NCBI GenBank assembly: GCA_017506865.1
Contig: JAFCMP010000514.1
Coordinates: forward strand, 744,001-808,000
DNA length: 64,000 nucleotides
From: Tribonema minus
Taxonomy: Eukaryota > Sar > Xanthophyceae > Tribonematales > Tribonemataceae
Direction: 5' to 3'
Shown here: positions 44,743 through 57,000 of the stretch, one piece after another
Position numbering within the stretch: the stretch's first letter is position 1
Layout of the letters: each line of letters starts with the position of its first letter
Translations under genes and position numbers: made by a program
Notes under the pieces: generated by a model
The model's input: only the letters and a program-made list of their open reading frames with translations
The model's database searches: none
Told to the model about the DNA's origin: nothing

Positions 44743-45625
44743 GGCGAGCGAAAAGATTTTCGCAAACCAGGACTATGTTGAAGTTGAAGACCTCAGGAAA
44801 GAGTGAACTGTTGAACTGTTTTGAAGTTCGAAAAAGAAGTTTCAGTTGAAGTACACTGTTGAAGATTAAAACCGTTGTTCGGATCTGAAAGCGAAAGATC
44901 ACCTTGCACCTCACACATGCTATGTACATTATGATGCAGACAACTTTGCGCCTCACACATGCTACATGAGAATGTTTTCATTCTTCACAGAAAAGGAAAA
45001 GGCACAGGTGTGGCGAAGATATCATGCAGTGAAGATAACATATTTGCATGAAAGTGCTTGATCATACGTGCACAACGGATTTGACAACGGAGCGTGCATG
45101 TTGCATGAGCCATATGAGTTGATCCATCATTTTTTTAAAACAATCATATACTTCAAAGTATCATAATTCTCCCACGTTGTCGCACCTCATTGCCTAACAA
45201 CCTACTGGAATTACTCACCGTGCCAAGCCCTTGTCACCTGACACACATGCCATAGAGCGACGAAGCAGCACACACACACACTTTGGGGCCCTCTGCATGG
45301 TTTCTAGCCCCTGAAAGTCCCAACCCAACCAACATTGCCACACTCTTGTGCGCAGACACGTGCCGCCTCCGTCAGTGAAATGGCCACAACGCCTGTTGAC
45401 ACCCAGCCTTCAGCCACCGTGGTGACCTAGTTGTGTACGTGTGTAAGTGTGCAAACGCGCCGAAGTGTTGATGGCGGATACAGCTGCAACTGTCAACCGA
45501 TCTCACTGCCATCGAACTGTGCACCGCCGGTGTGGTGAACCCCCTTTAAAGTTGAGCCACCGAGGCTGCAGTGGCGTGCGCTGCCGTCATCGCTGAGCCA
45601 TGTCACCGACTGGACAAGGATCACA
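44743..45625. other. AT-rich intergenic region
   Basis: No gene is seen. TTGAAGTTGAAGAC at 44778 and several TTGAAGT/GTTGAAG words cluster at 44776-44870, directly upstream of BTB copy C. Confidence 0.55.
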
Positions 45626-46279
45626 ATGACCAGATGCAGGGGGGCAGCAGCGGACAATGTGCGCCGAGGTGCGTGCGTTTGCGGCGGCAGCAGCGCGTCT
45701 TGCAGCAGGCACCAAGGCGGCAGACTGGGCCTCGGCAGCAGGGGGGCTGGCCCGCTGCTCCTAGTGTTCGCGGCTGCTGCGGCGGCGCCTGCATGGGCTG
45801 TGAGATGCGGACGCAATTGGCCCGCTATGCACGTGCTGCGGCGCGGCCGCATCGAGCCCTGCCAACTGCTCTGCGCACACGATAGCCTGCTCAGAGCGCT
45901 GCTGCCAGATGTCTGGGCAGCTAAGCCCAGCAAAGCTGCCACACCGCTCATCCTGCGCTGCAGCTGCAGTGCTGGTATGAATTGCGGAGGCCGTGCTGTG
46001 AGCCGCACCGGTAACAGCTACACGCCGCGCGCGACATCTGCACAGCTGTCTGCTGAACGCAGAGTGCTGCACAGGCAGCAGCACCATCGTCAACAGAGCC
46101 CTGGAGCAACGGTCAGGCGCCACTTACATGCGATGGGCTTGTCACCTGCGCTGCTCCACACCCTCTGCGGCACCGCGGAAGACAGCGTCAGCTGTGCTCT
46201 CCTGCGCGAGCTCGCCAGCACACATCAGGCCACCTTGCTCATCAGGGAGGCGGCCGCAGACAGCAGCGCTCGCGCATGA
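45626..46279 (+). CDS. Hypothetical protein, doubtful
   Basis: An ATG-started frame of 217 codons is Cys/Arg/Ala-rich, with a hydrophobic LLLVFAAAAAAPAWA segment near residue 50. Its last 55 bases overlap the 3' end of the permease gene on the other strand. A minus-strand frame is open over much of the same interval, so composition could explain it. No family is recognised. Confidence 0.22.
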   Translation: MTRCRGAAADNVRRGACVCGGSSASCSRHQGGRLGLGSRGAGPLLLVFAAAAAAPAWAVRCGRNWPAMHVLRRGRIEPCQLLCAHDSLLRALLPDVWAAKPSKAATPLILRCSCSAGMNCGGRAVSRTGNSYTPRATSAQLSAERRVLHRQQHHRQQSPGATVRRHLHAMGLSPALLHTLCGTAEDSVSCALLRELASTHQATLLIREAAADSSARA

Positions 46280-49200
46280 CCCGCAGCGCTCATGCCCAGC
46301 AGCGCCACAGCAACCCCCCCCAGCGCCGCCAGGACCCCCTTCCCCGCCCACCGGTCGGACGCGCTGAGCCACGCTTTCTGGGCACCGAGGCCGTACTTTG
46401 CGGCCCACATCATGAGCGGGGGCCCTATGCACCATAGGATGGTGACGGGGTACGCCCCTGCAAACTCCACGGCTGCGTAGAACGCGCCAGGGCTGGGGGA
46501 AGGGGGGGGGTAGGGGATGCAGGGGGGGGGGTGCAAGGGGGGGGTGCAAAGGGACGATTTCCATGAGGGTGGGCAAGCCAGGCTGTGCAGTTTGAAAGCG
46601 TGTAGCGGTAATGCTGGCTTGCATGCTGCCAGAGGGCATGGTGCTCAGAGACTGCGAGTGGCGAAACTCACATCACATGCGCTGAGCATTGCCGCAACGT
46701 TTCCTTGCGCGTTGTTGCTCCAAACACAGCGCCCTCGTACCACATTACTTTTGAGCATACCGGAGCTAGAGCAAGGCGGTGGGCGGTGATCATATGCACT
46801 CCCATGCAGCGTGCTTGTGTGCCAGATCAGCGGTCAATTGAGAATGCACCATGGATCACCGTGGAGCTTCAGCAACACCATGGCAGCATGAACTTTAATG
46901 CACAAGGAACAACCATACATACATGCCCCTCTGCGCAGCGCTCAGCACTCACCTCGTTACCGCCAACAGCAGCGACGGCACGACAGTCAGCGCGGCGACG
47001 CCCAGCGCGCTCACCCCCCTCGCTCCCCCCTGCCCCTTCCCCTCCCCCTCCCTCCTCCCACCCCCCCGCCGCGCACCCAGCGCATCCCACAAAAACTGTG
47101 AGAGCGCCAGATAGCTGCCCGCGACGGTCGTCGTTATCGCGCACGCCGCCAGCGCCGACACGAGCGCGCCCATGCTCCCCCCCTGCCGTAACAGCACATT
47201 CACGGGGTCCCCCCCCGCCTTCAGCGCCGCACCCGCAGCGGGGGGGACCAAGCCCAACGCCACGAGGCTCCAGCTGAGGCACATGAGCAGGGGCGGGAGG
47301 CTGCCGAGGGCGAGCGCTGCCGCGGTGCGGCGCTCGTCGCCGCCGAGCCGCTCGCACACCAGCGGCACCTGCCGTTGACGGGGAGTCACCGCGCGCAGAT
47401 TGATGAGTGTGGATGTGTGTTGCACTGAGGTACGGGTTGCTCTGTTGTGTCGAGATACCAGTTACTCTGATGCACATCATGGCTGTGTGATCAGAGGTGC
47501 AGCGTGCAGATTGATGCGCACAATGTGGCGTGTGTTGCGGCGCGCAGCATGGTCCGACGCGCATGGTCGCAAGCGGTGCGGTCTGCAGTGCCTGACACTG
47601 GTTAGCTGAGCCGGATGGTGGCAGGTTGCCGAGGCGGACCAAAGAAAGCACACGGTTTCCTACTACATCTGTGTCACAACAATCAGGACTTGTTCATTGC
47701 TCACGCAGGCTCTGAAACCGCACATACCCTACTTCAACTTCACAGCGGTGACGCTACCAGGCGGCCTTAATGCCAGCCTTAACGCCAGCTGCAGACTGAA
47801 CCTCGTTGGTTGAACTGCCCGAAGTGCAGAATTTTTGGTGCCTTGAACACACCGTCACCTACTTACTGAGGATGCACTGCAGCATGCAAGGACATGTTGT
47901 CGGCTTGAGCGCGCAGCTTGCGCAAGCGGCGTCGAGGTTCCACCTATCGTTCTCTGTGCGAAACGGACTGTTGATGGCAAGTCTTCTTGGCTTGCATGTG
48001 CAATTTCAACGCACAGGCACAGGGCTGTGTACCAGGTGGCTCGCCTTGTGCAAGAATGTTGAAAAAAGCATTTGATCTGCAACTGCTAGATCTACTGTTG
48101 CAGATATGAAAAACGAATCAAAAAGATCGTTGAGCTCTAGGTGACAAGGGATGGTTAGCCGCAAGTGCCTTCCAACAATAACCATGGTCGCCGCTGCTGC
48201 AGTCATTGGCCACGAGTCAAACAGTGCCACCATAACCACAGTAGACAAAAAGACTTCTGTGTGCAAGCTGTTTAGCGTTCGAGGCATGGGTGTTCAGTAT
48301 GGACAGGTCTCACGTGTTCGGTAGGCCAGCTCCAGCCGGCAGCCCAACACAGAGGTTCAGCAGCTAGTGACAGCGCTCTTGAATGCGCGTAGTGCAGAAG
48401 GTGATGAGCGGGTTTTGAACCAATCCATGCGGCGACATGGAGGCTCCAGGTTGTTTAGCACGAGCTATCCGTAGCGTTCTCCTTTCCTCACCTACGAGCA
48501 GTAGCATAGCAGGCGAAGCGCGGGTCAGGAGTCTTGTCTGTTTGCGCGTCAGCTCCTCTGTACACCAGCTGTTCCAGCGCTAAACGAAAAGAGCAATTTG
48601 ACACTCTTTGATGCGGGTTACTGGGTAACCTGCTAGTTGAGCCAGCACCAAGCACACTATCTGTACAGATCGAGTACAGCATCTGTACCAGATTACTGTC
48701 GTTTTAACCCTCACCATCTCAGTGTACACCAGCAGCTGCATGACAACAGGCACCGCTGTTATGGCTGCTCCTGCTCCCGCCGAGCTCCCACGCAGCAGCC
48801 AAGCCATGTTCACCTGCAGCAGACGGCAGCAAAGTAGAGTCTCATGTGTTGATGCCAAGAAAGGTGCAGAGCGGGTCATTCTACGCTTGAAGCCCAGTTA
48901 TGACTTGTGAGTGGAGTTGTGTAATGCCAAGACAATGTTGCAAAACAGGTCAGATTCCATAAGAAAACCCAACTATGACTTGCGCTGGCAGAGAGTAATC
49001 GCAACACGCTTTCATGTGACGGTGAAGTGTGTGTACTTCGACTGCCATGGCCACAGCAGTGACCACATGCGCCATAGATACGGCTCACATCAGCGCCACT
49101 GCGCTCACCAACACACAGCGTCTGCAGCATTCACAACGACGCTCATGCCCCCAGTGACGCGCCCACACCTCAACCAAGAACTGCACTGCGACAACAACTT

Positions 49201-50512
49201 GAACTGAGCACTGTTTTCATCTTGCCTGCGGCGCGCCGACCGCGACGACGCCCGCGAACGCCGCCATCATCCCCGCCGTCAGCGCCGCGTTGCCGCCGTC
49301 CACGGCGCGCGCCGGCGCGCCGAACACCGCCGCCGCCATGAGCGCGCACGGCAGCGCGCACGCTGCGGCGTGGGGCAGCCCCGTGAGGCCCGCGACGACG
49401 CCGCCCGCGCGCGCGAGCTGCGAGACGAGTGTCGCGTTGAGGAGGAAGAAGAAGCCGGCGGAGAGGGCGCGCGCGCCGCGCCGGCCGAGCGTGCGGCGCG
49501 CGACGGTGAAGACGCTGGCGGCGGGGGAGCTGCGACGCGCGCGTGCGGGGAGGGGGGTTGTGACGCAGTGGTTGAGATTCCCTGAGCATGATGAACTGAG
49601 CATGGCTGCACACATTGAAGTGCATGGGATTGTCCAGCGGCAAGTGAGATGTTGGCAGATTCCTGCGCACAATGGCTTCACTGCTGGATCTCTGGGAGCT
49701 CTGCCGGCACGTGAAGAGTGCTGCACGGTGATGCGTGAGTTGGTCGTTGCTGTGAGCTTAGGTGTGCTGCTGCTGCACCCCTGTGCAGTCATACAAAAGT
49801 GACAGTTTGAGCTAAAATGATGAACACTTGCGCTGCGAAGCAGAAGCAGTGCACCTGCAAGCACGCTTTGCTACCGATCACGGGACGAATGGTGAACTCC
49901 CAACGTGAATTAAGCATTTCCGGTTCGTTGCACATTGCCAGATGTAGATGTGACTCTGACCAAAGTGGGCTACATCAAATGGTGCGCAGCATGAGCATTT
50001 CCATCTGTCATTACGCTCTGACAGCAAAGATAAGCTGCAGCACATTGATTCTGATTGATTTGACGCACTCACCCGGTCTCGCGCATCACCGCGCAGCACA
50101 GGTGTGCCAGCAGCAGAGAGTTGGCCAAGAGGTACGCCCAGCTGCCAATCAGCATGGCGCTGCTCAGGGCCGCTCCCAGGGGTGCAGTGTAATAAGGCAG
50201 GCCAAGGAAGCCACCTCCAATTGTGGTGCCCGCGATGAGAGCTGCAGCGGTGAGTACGTTGCCAGTATTGCCAGCTTGCGCACTCTGCTCTGAATTCGTG
50301 GTCGCTTCATCGGAAGCATCCAGTCCCTGCAGTGGCTCCACGTCAAGCGCCGGCAGCTCCGACGCCTGCAAACATGCACGAGTGCTGCCTCGAGAAAAGC
50401 TATTGTGTCGCAACAGGCCGTAGTGCTGGCGAGATGCTGGCGCGAACGCGTAGACGGGCGCGCATAACGAAGCCGCCGTCAGGCACAGCTTCACGACATG
50501 GCGCGGCCGCAT
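46225..50512 (-). CDS. Plastid-targeted aromatic amino-acid permease (Trp/Tyr permease, HAAAP family)
   Basis: Five exons (50512-50073, 49529-49226, 48813-48715, 47368-46953, 46492-46225) join in phase to 508 residues. Residues 1-20 form a signal peptide ending VYA/FAPASR, the ASAFAP-type bipartite plastid presequence, followed by a Ser/Arg-rich transit segment. The transporter begins near residue 100 with NVLTAAALIAGTTIGGGFLG, the first helix of TyrP/Mtr permeases. It continues through AITAVPVVMQLLVY and, across a junction, VPLVCERLGGD, then AFYAAVEFAGAYPVTILWC and further helices to about 11 spans. It probably moves tryptophan or tyrosine across the plastid envelope. Exon 2 ends at a GC donor (GCAAGA); exon 5's acceptor has a C-rich tract. 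The start was chosen at ATG 50512 because it begins the signal peptide. It is divergent from the prolyl hydroxylase. Confidence 0.85.
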
Positions 50513-51034
50513 GGTGGCGGGCACGCACGCAAAATCACACGCACACTTATTTCTTTCTGCAACTTGAACTTCTGCAAACTTCAAGTCCATGTCCCCCAAA
50601 AAGCCCCCAACCGGCTCTCAGCGACCTCACACGCAACGCCAGTTGGCTAGGCTGTGAGAGGGGTGGACCGAGCAAGGCGTTTTCCTGCTGCTGCGTGGAG
50701 CTAGCCGCTTTCTCTGCTGTCACTGCCACACTCCTGGCGAGGTGAGTGAATTTTTGGAAACCCCGTTTTGGGTGCAATATCTTGAGCTGCTGCCTCCGGA
50801 ATGGCACCAACACGCACTGCTGTCGCCGCTTGCGTATGGAATAGCTTCCTCACATGGCATTGCACCGCTTTGCCTCCTGCACCCTTCCGCTGCTGCTGCA
50901 TCGCGCCACCAATGTCGGTGTCGCGGCGATAAGATTTTAGCGAGAGCATGACCCGATGGCTCACGGGGTTAGCCTGCGCGTGCTAACGCCGTTTCCTCGT
51001 GGTTCATTGCCATACATCGACAGGACCATCTACC
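50513..51034. promoter_or_regulatory. Divergent intergenic promoter, permease / prolyl hydroxylase
   Basis: This 522-bp gap separates opposite start codons. CAACTTGAACTTCTGCAAACTTCAAG occurs just upstream of the permease start. No TATA box is identified. Confidence 0.45.
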
Positions 51035-54000
51035 ATGGTGTTTTCTGGGCGCCCTTTGTCCACCGTGGCCGTGTGCCTGGCCGCGCTCCTGGTGATCAGG
51101 AGCAGCTGTGCCGCCCCTCTTGACGCGGCTGTAATCACCGAGGTCGACTCCTACCAGGGCCTGCTGGATGTGGCTGGCACGGCAAGTAGACATTCCCCTC
51201 TGCTCCGCACTGCTTCGTGTTGCTGCGATCGCACTGCGTATGATAAGATGGCGAACCTTTCCGTCACTTGAGGACACACCCCGTGAAGTGTCTGTCGTGA
51301 TTCCTGCTGCATGAACTCCGGTTTGCACTGAAGAAGCTTAACACAATGCGTTGGGTTAACAAATATCTGACGCCAGTGTTGTGCGCAAGGGCAGGATCAT
51401 GTTCCGAATAACGTGACAGTCACAAGCTCTTCAACTTCAGCATGTTCGCCTGCAATTGCGCATGAGACCATTGATGCTGCTGGAACCTGGTTTAGGGGTG
51501 TTAGAAGTTTTCAACTTTCTGGAAAATGGTGCGAAGGAGTTAACACAAGTTGTCGTTGTGCGTATAATATATATATAATGCATTGATATATATATGCATG
51601 TACCTGGCTTTGACAGAAAATGACCTTGACAGCGCCGGTCAAGCGAAGAGAAGAGATTACCATAGTGGTTCATGAGGCATGTACGTAATGCTCTCAACAT
51701 AAAATTTGCCTGAATGAGCCGGCCCGGCCACATGGACTGTTTTAGCCATATCACTCGCCAGCTTGGTGCTCTTGCATGAGCGTCAAGGCAGCAGCAGCGT
51801 ACATGGGAGAAGCACATTTTGTGTGAGACGCGTGGCAACTCAGGCACGACAGTTGTGGTGAGAAAACTTGTACGTATCGCTGTTACCTACACCATGCAAC
51901 CAGGTGAGCGCACCGCGTCTGTCTTACGGACACTGGAGTTGTGGTTAGAAAACTTGTACGTATCGCTGTTACCTACATCATGCAATCAGGTGCGCGCACC
52001 GCGTCTGTCTTACGGACACTGGGCGAGTGTCATGTAGACGTCACACTAGTTGGCGTCACGTGGACACGCTCCAATGGTCGGGCCCTGAGGCGGTGACTGA
52101 GCGGCGAGCACGGTGTGTACGTTTATTGTTCAATGTTTGCTGCATGCGTACAGCATACTGCAAGTGCTAACATCACCTTATACAAACATCAATACATACC
52201 GATGCGCAACATCAGGTGGACGACACGGACACTGGCCAATTTGCTGCTCGCCTGACCATGCACCTCCTTACATGAACATACATACATACCGATGCGCAAC
52301 ATCAGGCGGATGACAAGAGCACTGGCCAGCTTGCTGCTCGCCTGACCATGCACCTCCTTACATGAACACACATACATACCGATGCGCAACGCCAGGTGGA
52401 CGACACGGACACTGGCAAGCGGTTTGAGCGCGAGGTGATGATGCTGCTGTACGAGGGCGGCAAGTGCACGGCGGACTTCAAGAAGCACGGCCTCGACGAG
52501 TATGGGCGCCTGCAGCCGGAGGACGTGGCGCTGGTGGCTGCGGACGTCAACAAAGTGGACCAGGTCAGTGTATGTTTTACTCTGCTCTGGAAGTATACTG
52601 ATGTATGCACTTGTTCATGTTTCTTAAAGTCAAAAACGCAAGGTTGTTATGGAGGACGTGGCGCTGGCGGCCGCGGACGTCAACAAAGTGGACCAGGTCA
52701 GTGTATGTAAAAGTACATATTACTTTGCTTTGCAAGGATACACATGTATGCACTTGTGTATTTCTTAAAAGTCAAAACGCAAGTTTGCTCTAAAGGACGT
52801 GGCGCTGGTGGCCGCGGACATCAACTAAGTGGACCAGGTCAGTATATGCATGTTACTCTGCCTTATAGTATTCGTGTATGCACGCGCATATTTAATACGA
52901 AGTTCTGGAGGACGTCGCTGGTCGCCGCGGACGTCAACAAAGTGGACCAAGTCAGTGTACATACATACATGTTACTTTGCTCTGGGAATATGCACATGTA
53001 TTGCACATGTATATTTTCTGATCATGTTTGAAACGCACATTTTTTCTGGAGGATGTGGCGCTGGTGGCTGCAAACGTCAACAAAGTGGACCAGGTCAGTG
53101 CACATATATGTTGGCTAACGTCGAAATTCAAAAGCTGTCCTGGAGGACGTGGTGCTGGTGGCCGTGGACGTCGTCGCTAAATTGGACCAGGTCGGTGTAT
53201 ACACATATTACTGCGCTTTGGAAGTTTACAACAACAAGTACAGAAAGTTTATGAAGTAAAACCTCCCAAGTCAATCCTGGAGGATGTGGCGCTTGTAGTC
53301 GCGGAGTCATCAAAGGGGATTAGGTCAGCGTGTATGCTATAGAAGTACTCTGTACACATTTATTCCCCCAAACATGTATGTTTGCACGTGTATATCCAGT
53401 ATGTCCCCTTTTTGAAGTATTGTTTGCTGATGTAGTTAGCAGGAGGGCAGGCATGAATGGTGAGGAGTGGCCTACAATGTAATGGCCCTGCTATCGAAAG
53501 AAATTTTGAACTGCGACTCGGTATTTGCTGGCGCAAGCATGTCCACGATGCAACGGGCGCGATGGCAACCTCAGCAAGAGTGTCATACCTCCCCTTGTGA
53601 CTCTTTTTCGTGGCAGCTCTTCCTGGTGAAGTTTGGCATGCCGCCGACGCTGTCGACAGCATGCCGTGCCTGACTTCATTCTTTTTGAAAAAGGTCAATC
53701 GAGGCCATGTTTACTGTGAGCATACTTTCGCACAGTGCAATGCTCATGCTGGAAGGTCATTCAAAGTGCCCCCCCCCCCCCCTCCTCTCCCCCCTCGCTT
53801 CTTCAATTTGCCAACAGGTCTTCCTGGAGAAGTTTGGCATCGTCGATGACGGCGACGACATGCCGTGCCCCACGGCCGTCGTCATCCGCCAGCGCAGCCC
53901 CCTGCAGAACCCCACGTTTGAAGTTGTCGGCTCCGACCCCGATGACCCGTTCGCAATCGCGGACGGCGTGCTGAAGAGCCAGGAGGTTCACATCGGCTCT

Positions 54001-57000
54001 GTGAATGATTATGACTTCCCGATCAAGGTCATGTTCGTGTGGCGCGATGGCAAGGAGAGGCCGCACCTGCGGCGCCTGGAGCCCGGGCGCGAGTCCTGGA
54101 TGAAGACCTACAGGTTAGCATACTTCAACATGGAGTTGAAGTGACCATTACTTGAAGTTTGGAGTTGAAGTGTTGGTGTGTCGGTACTTCGGTGTTGAGC
54201 AATTTGCGGGCACTTGTGGAGGCAGGCAGTTTGATATGAATATTGCATTTTGAAAGAGTACGAAGTGTTTGTGTGTGTAGACGCAGTCGTGTAGTGCGGC
54301 ACAGGAAAGCATACTTCATCATGGAGTTAAAGCAAAAAAGGGCATTCAAGTATGGGGGCTAGGTTGAGGAGTGTACGATGTGTAGGCACAAGTCTGGGGC
54401 GTGCTGGAAAGGCGAGGCAGCACTGAGGTGACCAAGTTCTAGAAAATTTCAATTGTTGGCGGGAGCGTCCAGGGCTTGAAGTTGTGTGCAGCCATGCAAG
54501 CCTCCCTGCTGTGCCAGCGGACACTTTACCGAGTCTCCACAGTATGCTCCCGTCAGCAGGGCGCATGTTGAGTAATTGTTGACCCAGAGCTCACCCTCTC
54601 ACTGCGCATCCATGTTCAACTGAAGTCTGGCGCAATCCCTGCTCCCCCCCTCACTCTGCGCTGGAAACAGGTCGACGGAGCTCGTGGCGCGCGCGCTGGA
54701 CGATGGACGCGAGCTGCAGCGCATGCGCGTGCGCTGGCACGGCCTGTTCACCGTCGCGCACCGCAACTGCAACATTGAGAACTGCGGCATCGTGGAGAGG
54801 AAGGAGGTGCGCGCTTGACATACTTCAAGTACTTGAAGTGCCAAATACAGAACGTCGAGAATGTGTATTGTAGTGTTGCGCTTGAAAGTATAAATACATG
54901 CTCGCATGCTGGCACGGCCTGTTCACCGTCGCGCACCGCAACTGCAACATTGAGAACTGCAGCATCGTGGAGAGGAAGGAAGGTGCGCGCTTGACATACT
55001 TCAAGTAGTTGAAGTATGCGTATGTACAGTGTGTGTACAACGTGTCTGCACGTGCCTGTGTAGTGGAAAGGTGTGTGCGCATTGAGCAGAGATGGGGGCA
55101 TGTGCGATACCAGCCAGAATCAAGGAGCAGAATGTGTGGCACTTCAATGTTGAAGTTCAGGGATGATCACGCAGATGGTTACCACAACGACCATTGCATC
55201 TGACGCTGACTGCGCCGTGTGCGTCTCTTTACGCGGGCAAAGCAGGTGCAACTTCAATGTTGTAGTTCAGGGATGATCTCATAGATGATCACGAAATGCC
55301 CAGTGCCCAGTGCAATAATTAACAAATGTGCCATGTCTGTTTGCGCTTCACTGGCGGCAGGTGGAGCTCGATGAGGAGGAGATCCGTGCGCGCGAGCAGA
55401 ACGAGAAGTTCCGCGTGCGCAACAACGTGCAGCAGCCGGTCGGCCTCCCGCGCTTCACGGACGTGGGCTTCAAGAAGGTGAGCCACCCCAACATACCTAC
55501 ATACCCTTATCATATCACCATGCCTACATACCCAACGTGCAGCAGCCCGACGGCCTCCCGCGCTTCACGGACGTTGGTTTTGAGAAGGCGAGCCGCCACA
55601 ACACACCTATGCACCCTTATCAACCATGCATACATACCCCTTGCGTGTCAACACACCCATACATACTCAGCAATGTGACCACCCCCTACATTACTTGGAC
55701 ATGGGTGGGTGCCGTGTGCACACAGTGCTGAGCAGAGCGAGCGGTGTCAGCGGTTTCAGCATATACAGGGTCTCAAGAGTGCTGCGCCTCTCTCTGCGCA
55801 TGCAATGATGACAGCGGCACGCAGCACCTTTCCAGCATTGCTCACTCAATGCAGCGCAAAACCCGATGCTGCACTCAGTGCTCAGTGTCGTTGCAAGTCA
55901 CGGATTGCACGTTGCGCTTGTTCGTTAGAACTTACGATGCACGTCTCCTGCTTCCCCAGTTGAAGTTTCCGCATGGAGACAAGGATTAATCGGCTGCAAG
56001 GGCGTACATAAGGCATGTGACTGCATCGCCACAACCTAGCATGCATGCTCGCCGTTCACCTTACTTCTTGCTGCTCCACATTCGAAACTGCTGTTTGTGA
56101 CCCTTCTCTGCTGCGTAACTGGATGTGTTCTCCACCGCACTTACTCCACTTGCATGCTTTGCATCGCTAATTGCCTACTTCTATCCGCTACTTTCAAACC
56201 CCCGGCCCCCAGATCACTGAACTCACTTGACTTGTGTGCTTCGCATTGCTGAAAGCATTTTTCTATTCCCCCCCCTCCCCCAGATCCGTGTCCCCGACGA
56301 CGTCTGGGACATGCTGGTCACCTATTACCGCCAGAACAAGCAGAACCCCAAGATTGAGCGGTGGGGCAAAGGCAACGTCTACACCAACAACCTCGAGGCC
56401 CCCTCGTACATGGTCAACCTGCCGGAGACAGGGCCCCTTAAGCCCGCTATCTTCAACGGTCTGAGGCCCATACTGGAGGAGTGGAGCGGAGTTGAACTTG
56501 TGTCGACGTCATGCTACGGCATCCGCGCGTACACGCGCGGGAGCTGGCTCGCGAACCACGTGGACACGCGCGCGACGCACACCATCAGCGCCATCATCAA
56601 CGTTGACCAGGAGGTCAGTGGCATTGTGTGTGTTGTATATCATGTGATTGAAGTTGATGTTTGAAATCCATCACCGCCGAGGTCAATTTCACATTGTGGT
56701 TGAGGTTGAAGTTGGCTCGCGATCCACGTGGACACGCGCGCGACGCACACCATCTGCGCCATCATCAACGTCGACCAGGAGGTCAGTGGCACGTGTCATG
56801 TTTCATTGTGGTGTAGTTGAAATTGAAGTTGTAATGCTGGTGAACCACGTGGACACGCGCGCGACGCACACCATTAACGCCATTATCAATGTCGACCAGG
56901 AGGTCAGTGGTGGCATCAACATACATGCTTCAAGTACATGCATTTTACATGTTCCATGTCGTTTACAAGCTTGTACATGCTACATGATGTGGTTGAAGCT

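Larger units (their letters stand above)
36900..44760 (-). repeat. Tandem segmental duplication, ~2.9-kb unit with BTB gene
   Basis: Three BTB copies end at 37389, 40396 and 43261, giving periods of about 3.0 and 2.9 kb. Their spacers are duplicated as well. GCGGCGCCGGGAAGGCA lies at 39664 and 42587, CGCTCAGCCCAGCAAGGCAG at 39754 and 42657, and GCCAGAAAAACGCATGGCA at 40248 and 43110. The duplication therefore included intergenic DNA. Confidence 0.85.

Noticed and set aside
46225..46250. Possible further exon of the permease after the GTGGCC at its 3' end
   Set aside because: The frame ends naturally at a TGA two codons later, and no downstream membrane segment on this strand joins in phase.
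52652..53200. Echo copies as alternative cassette exons of the hydroxylase
   Set aside because: No copy has a credible acceptor directly before it, some contain stops or indels, and the first donor alone conserves phase into exon 3.
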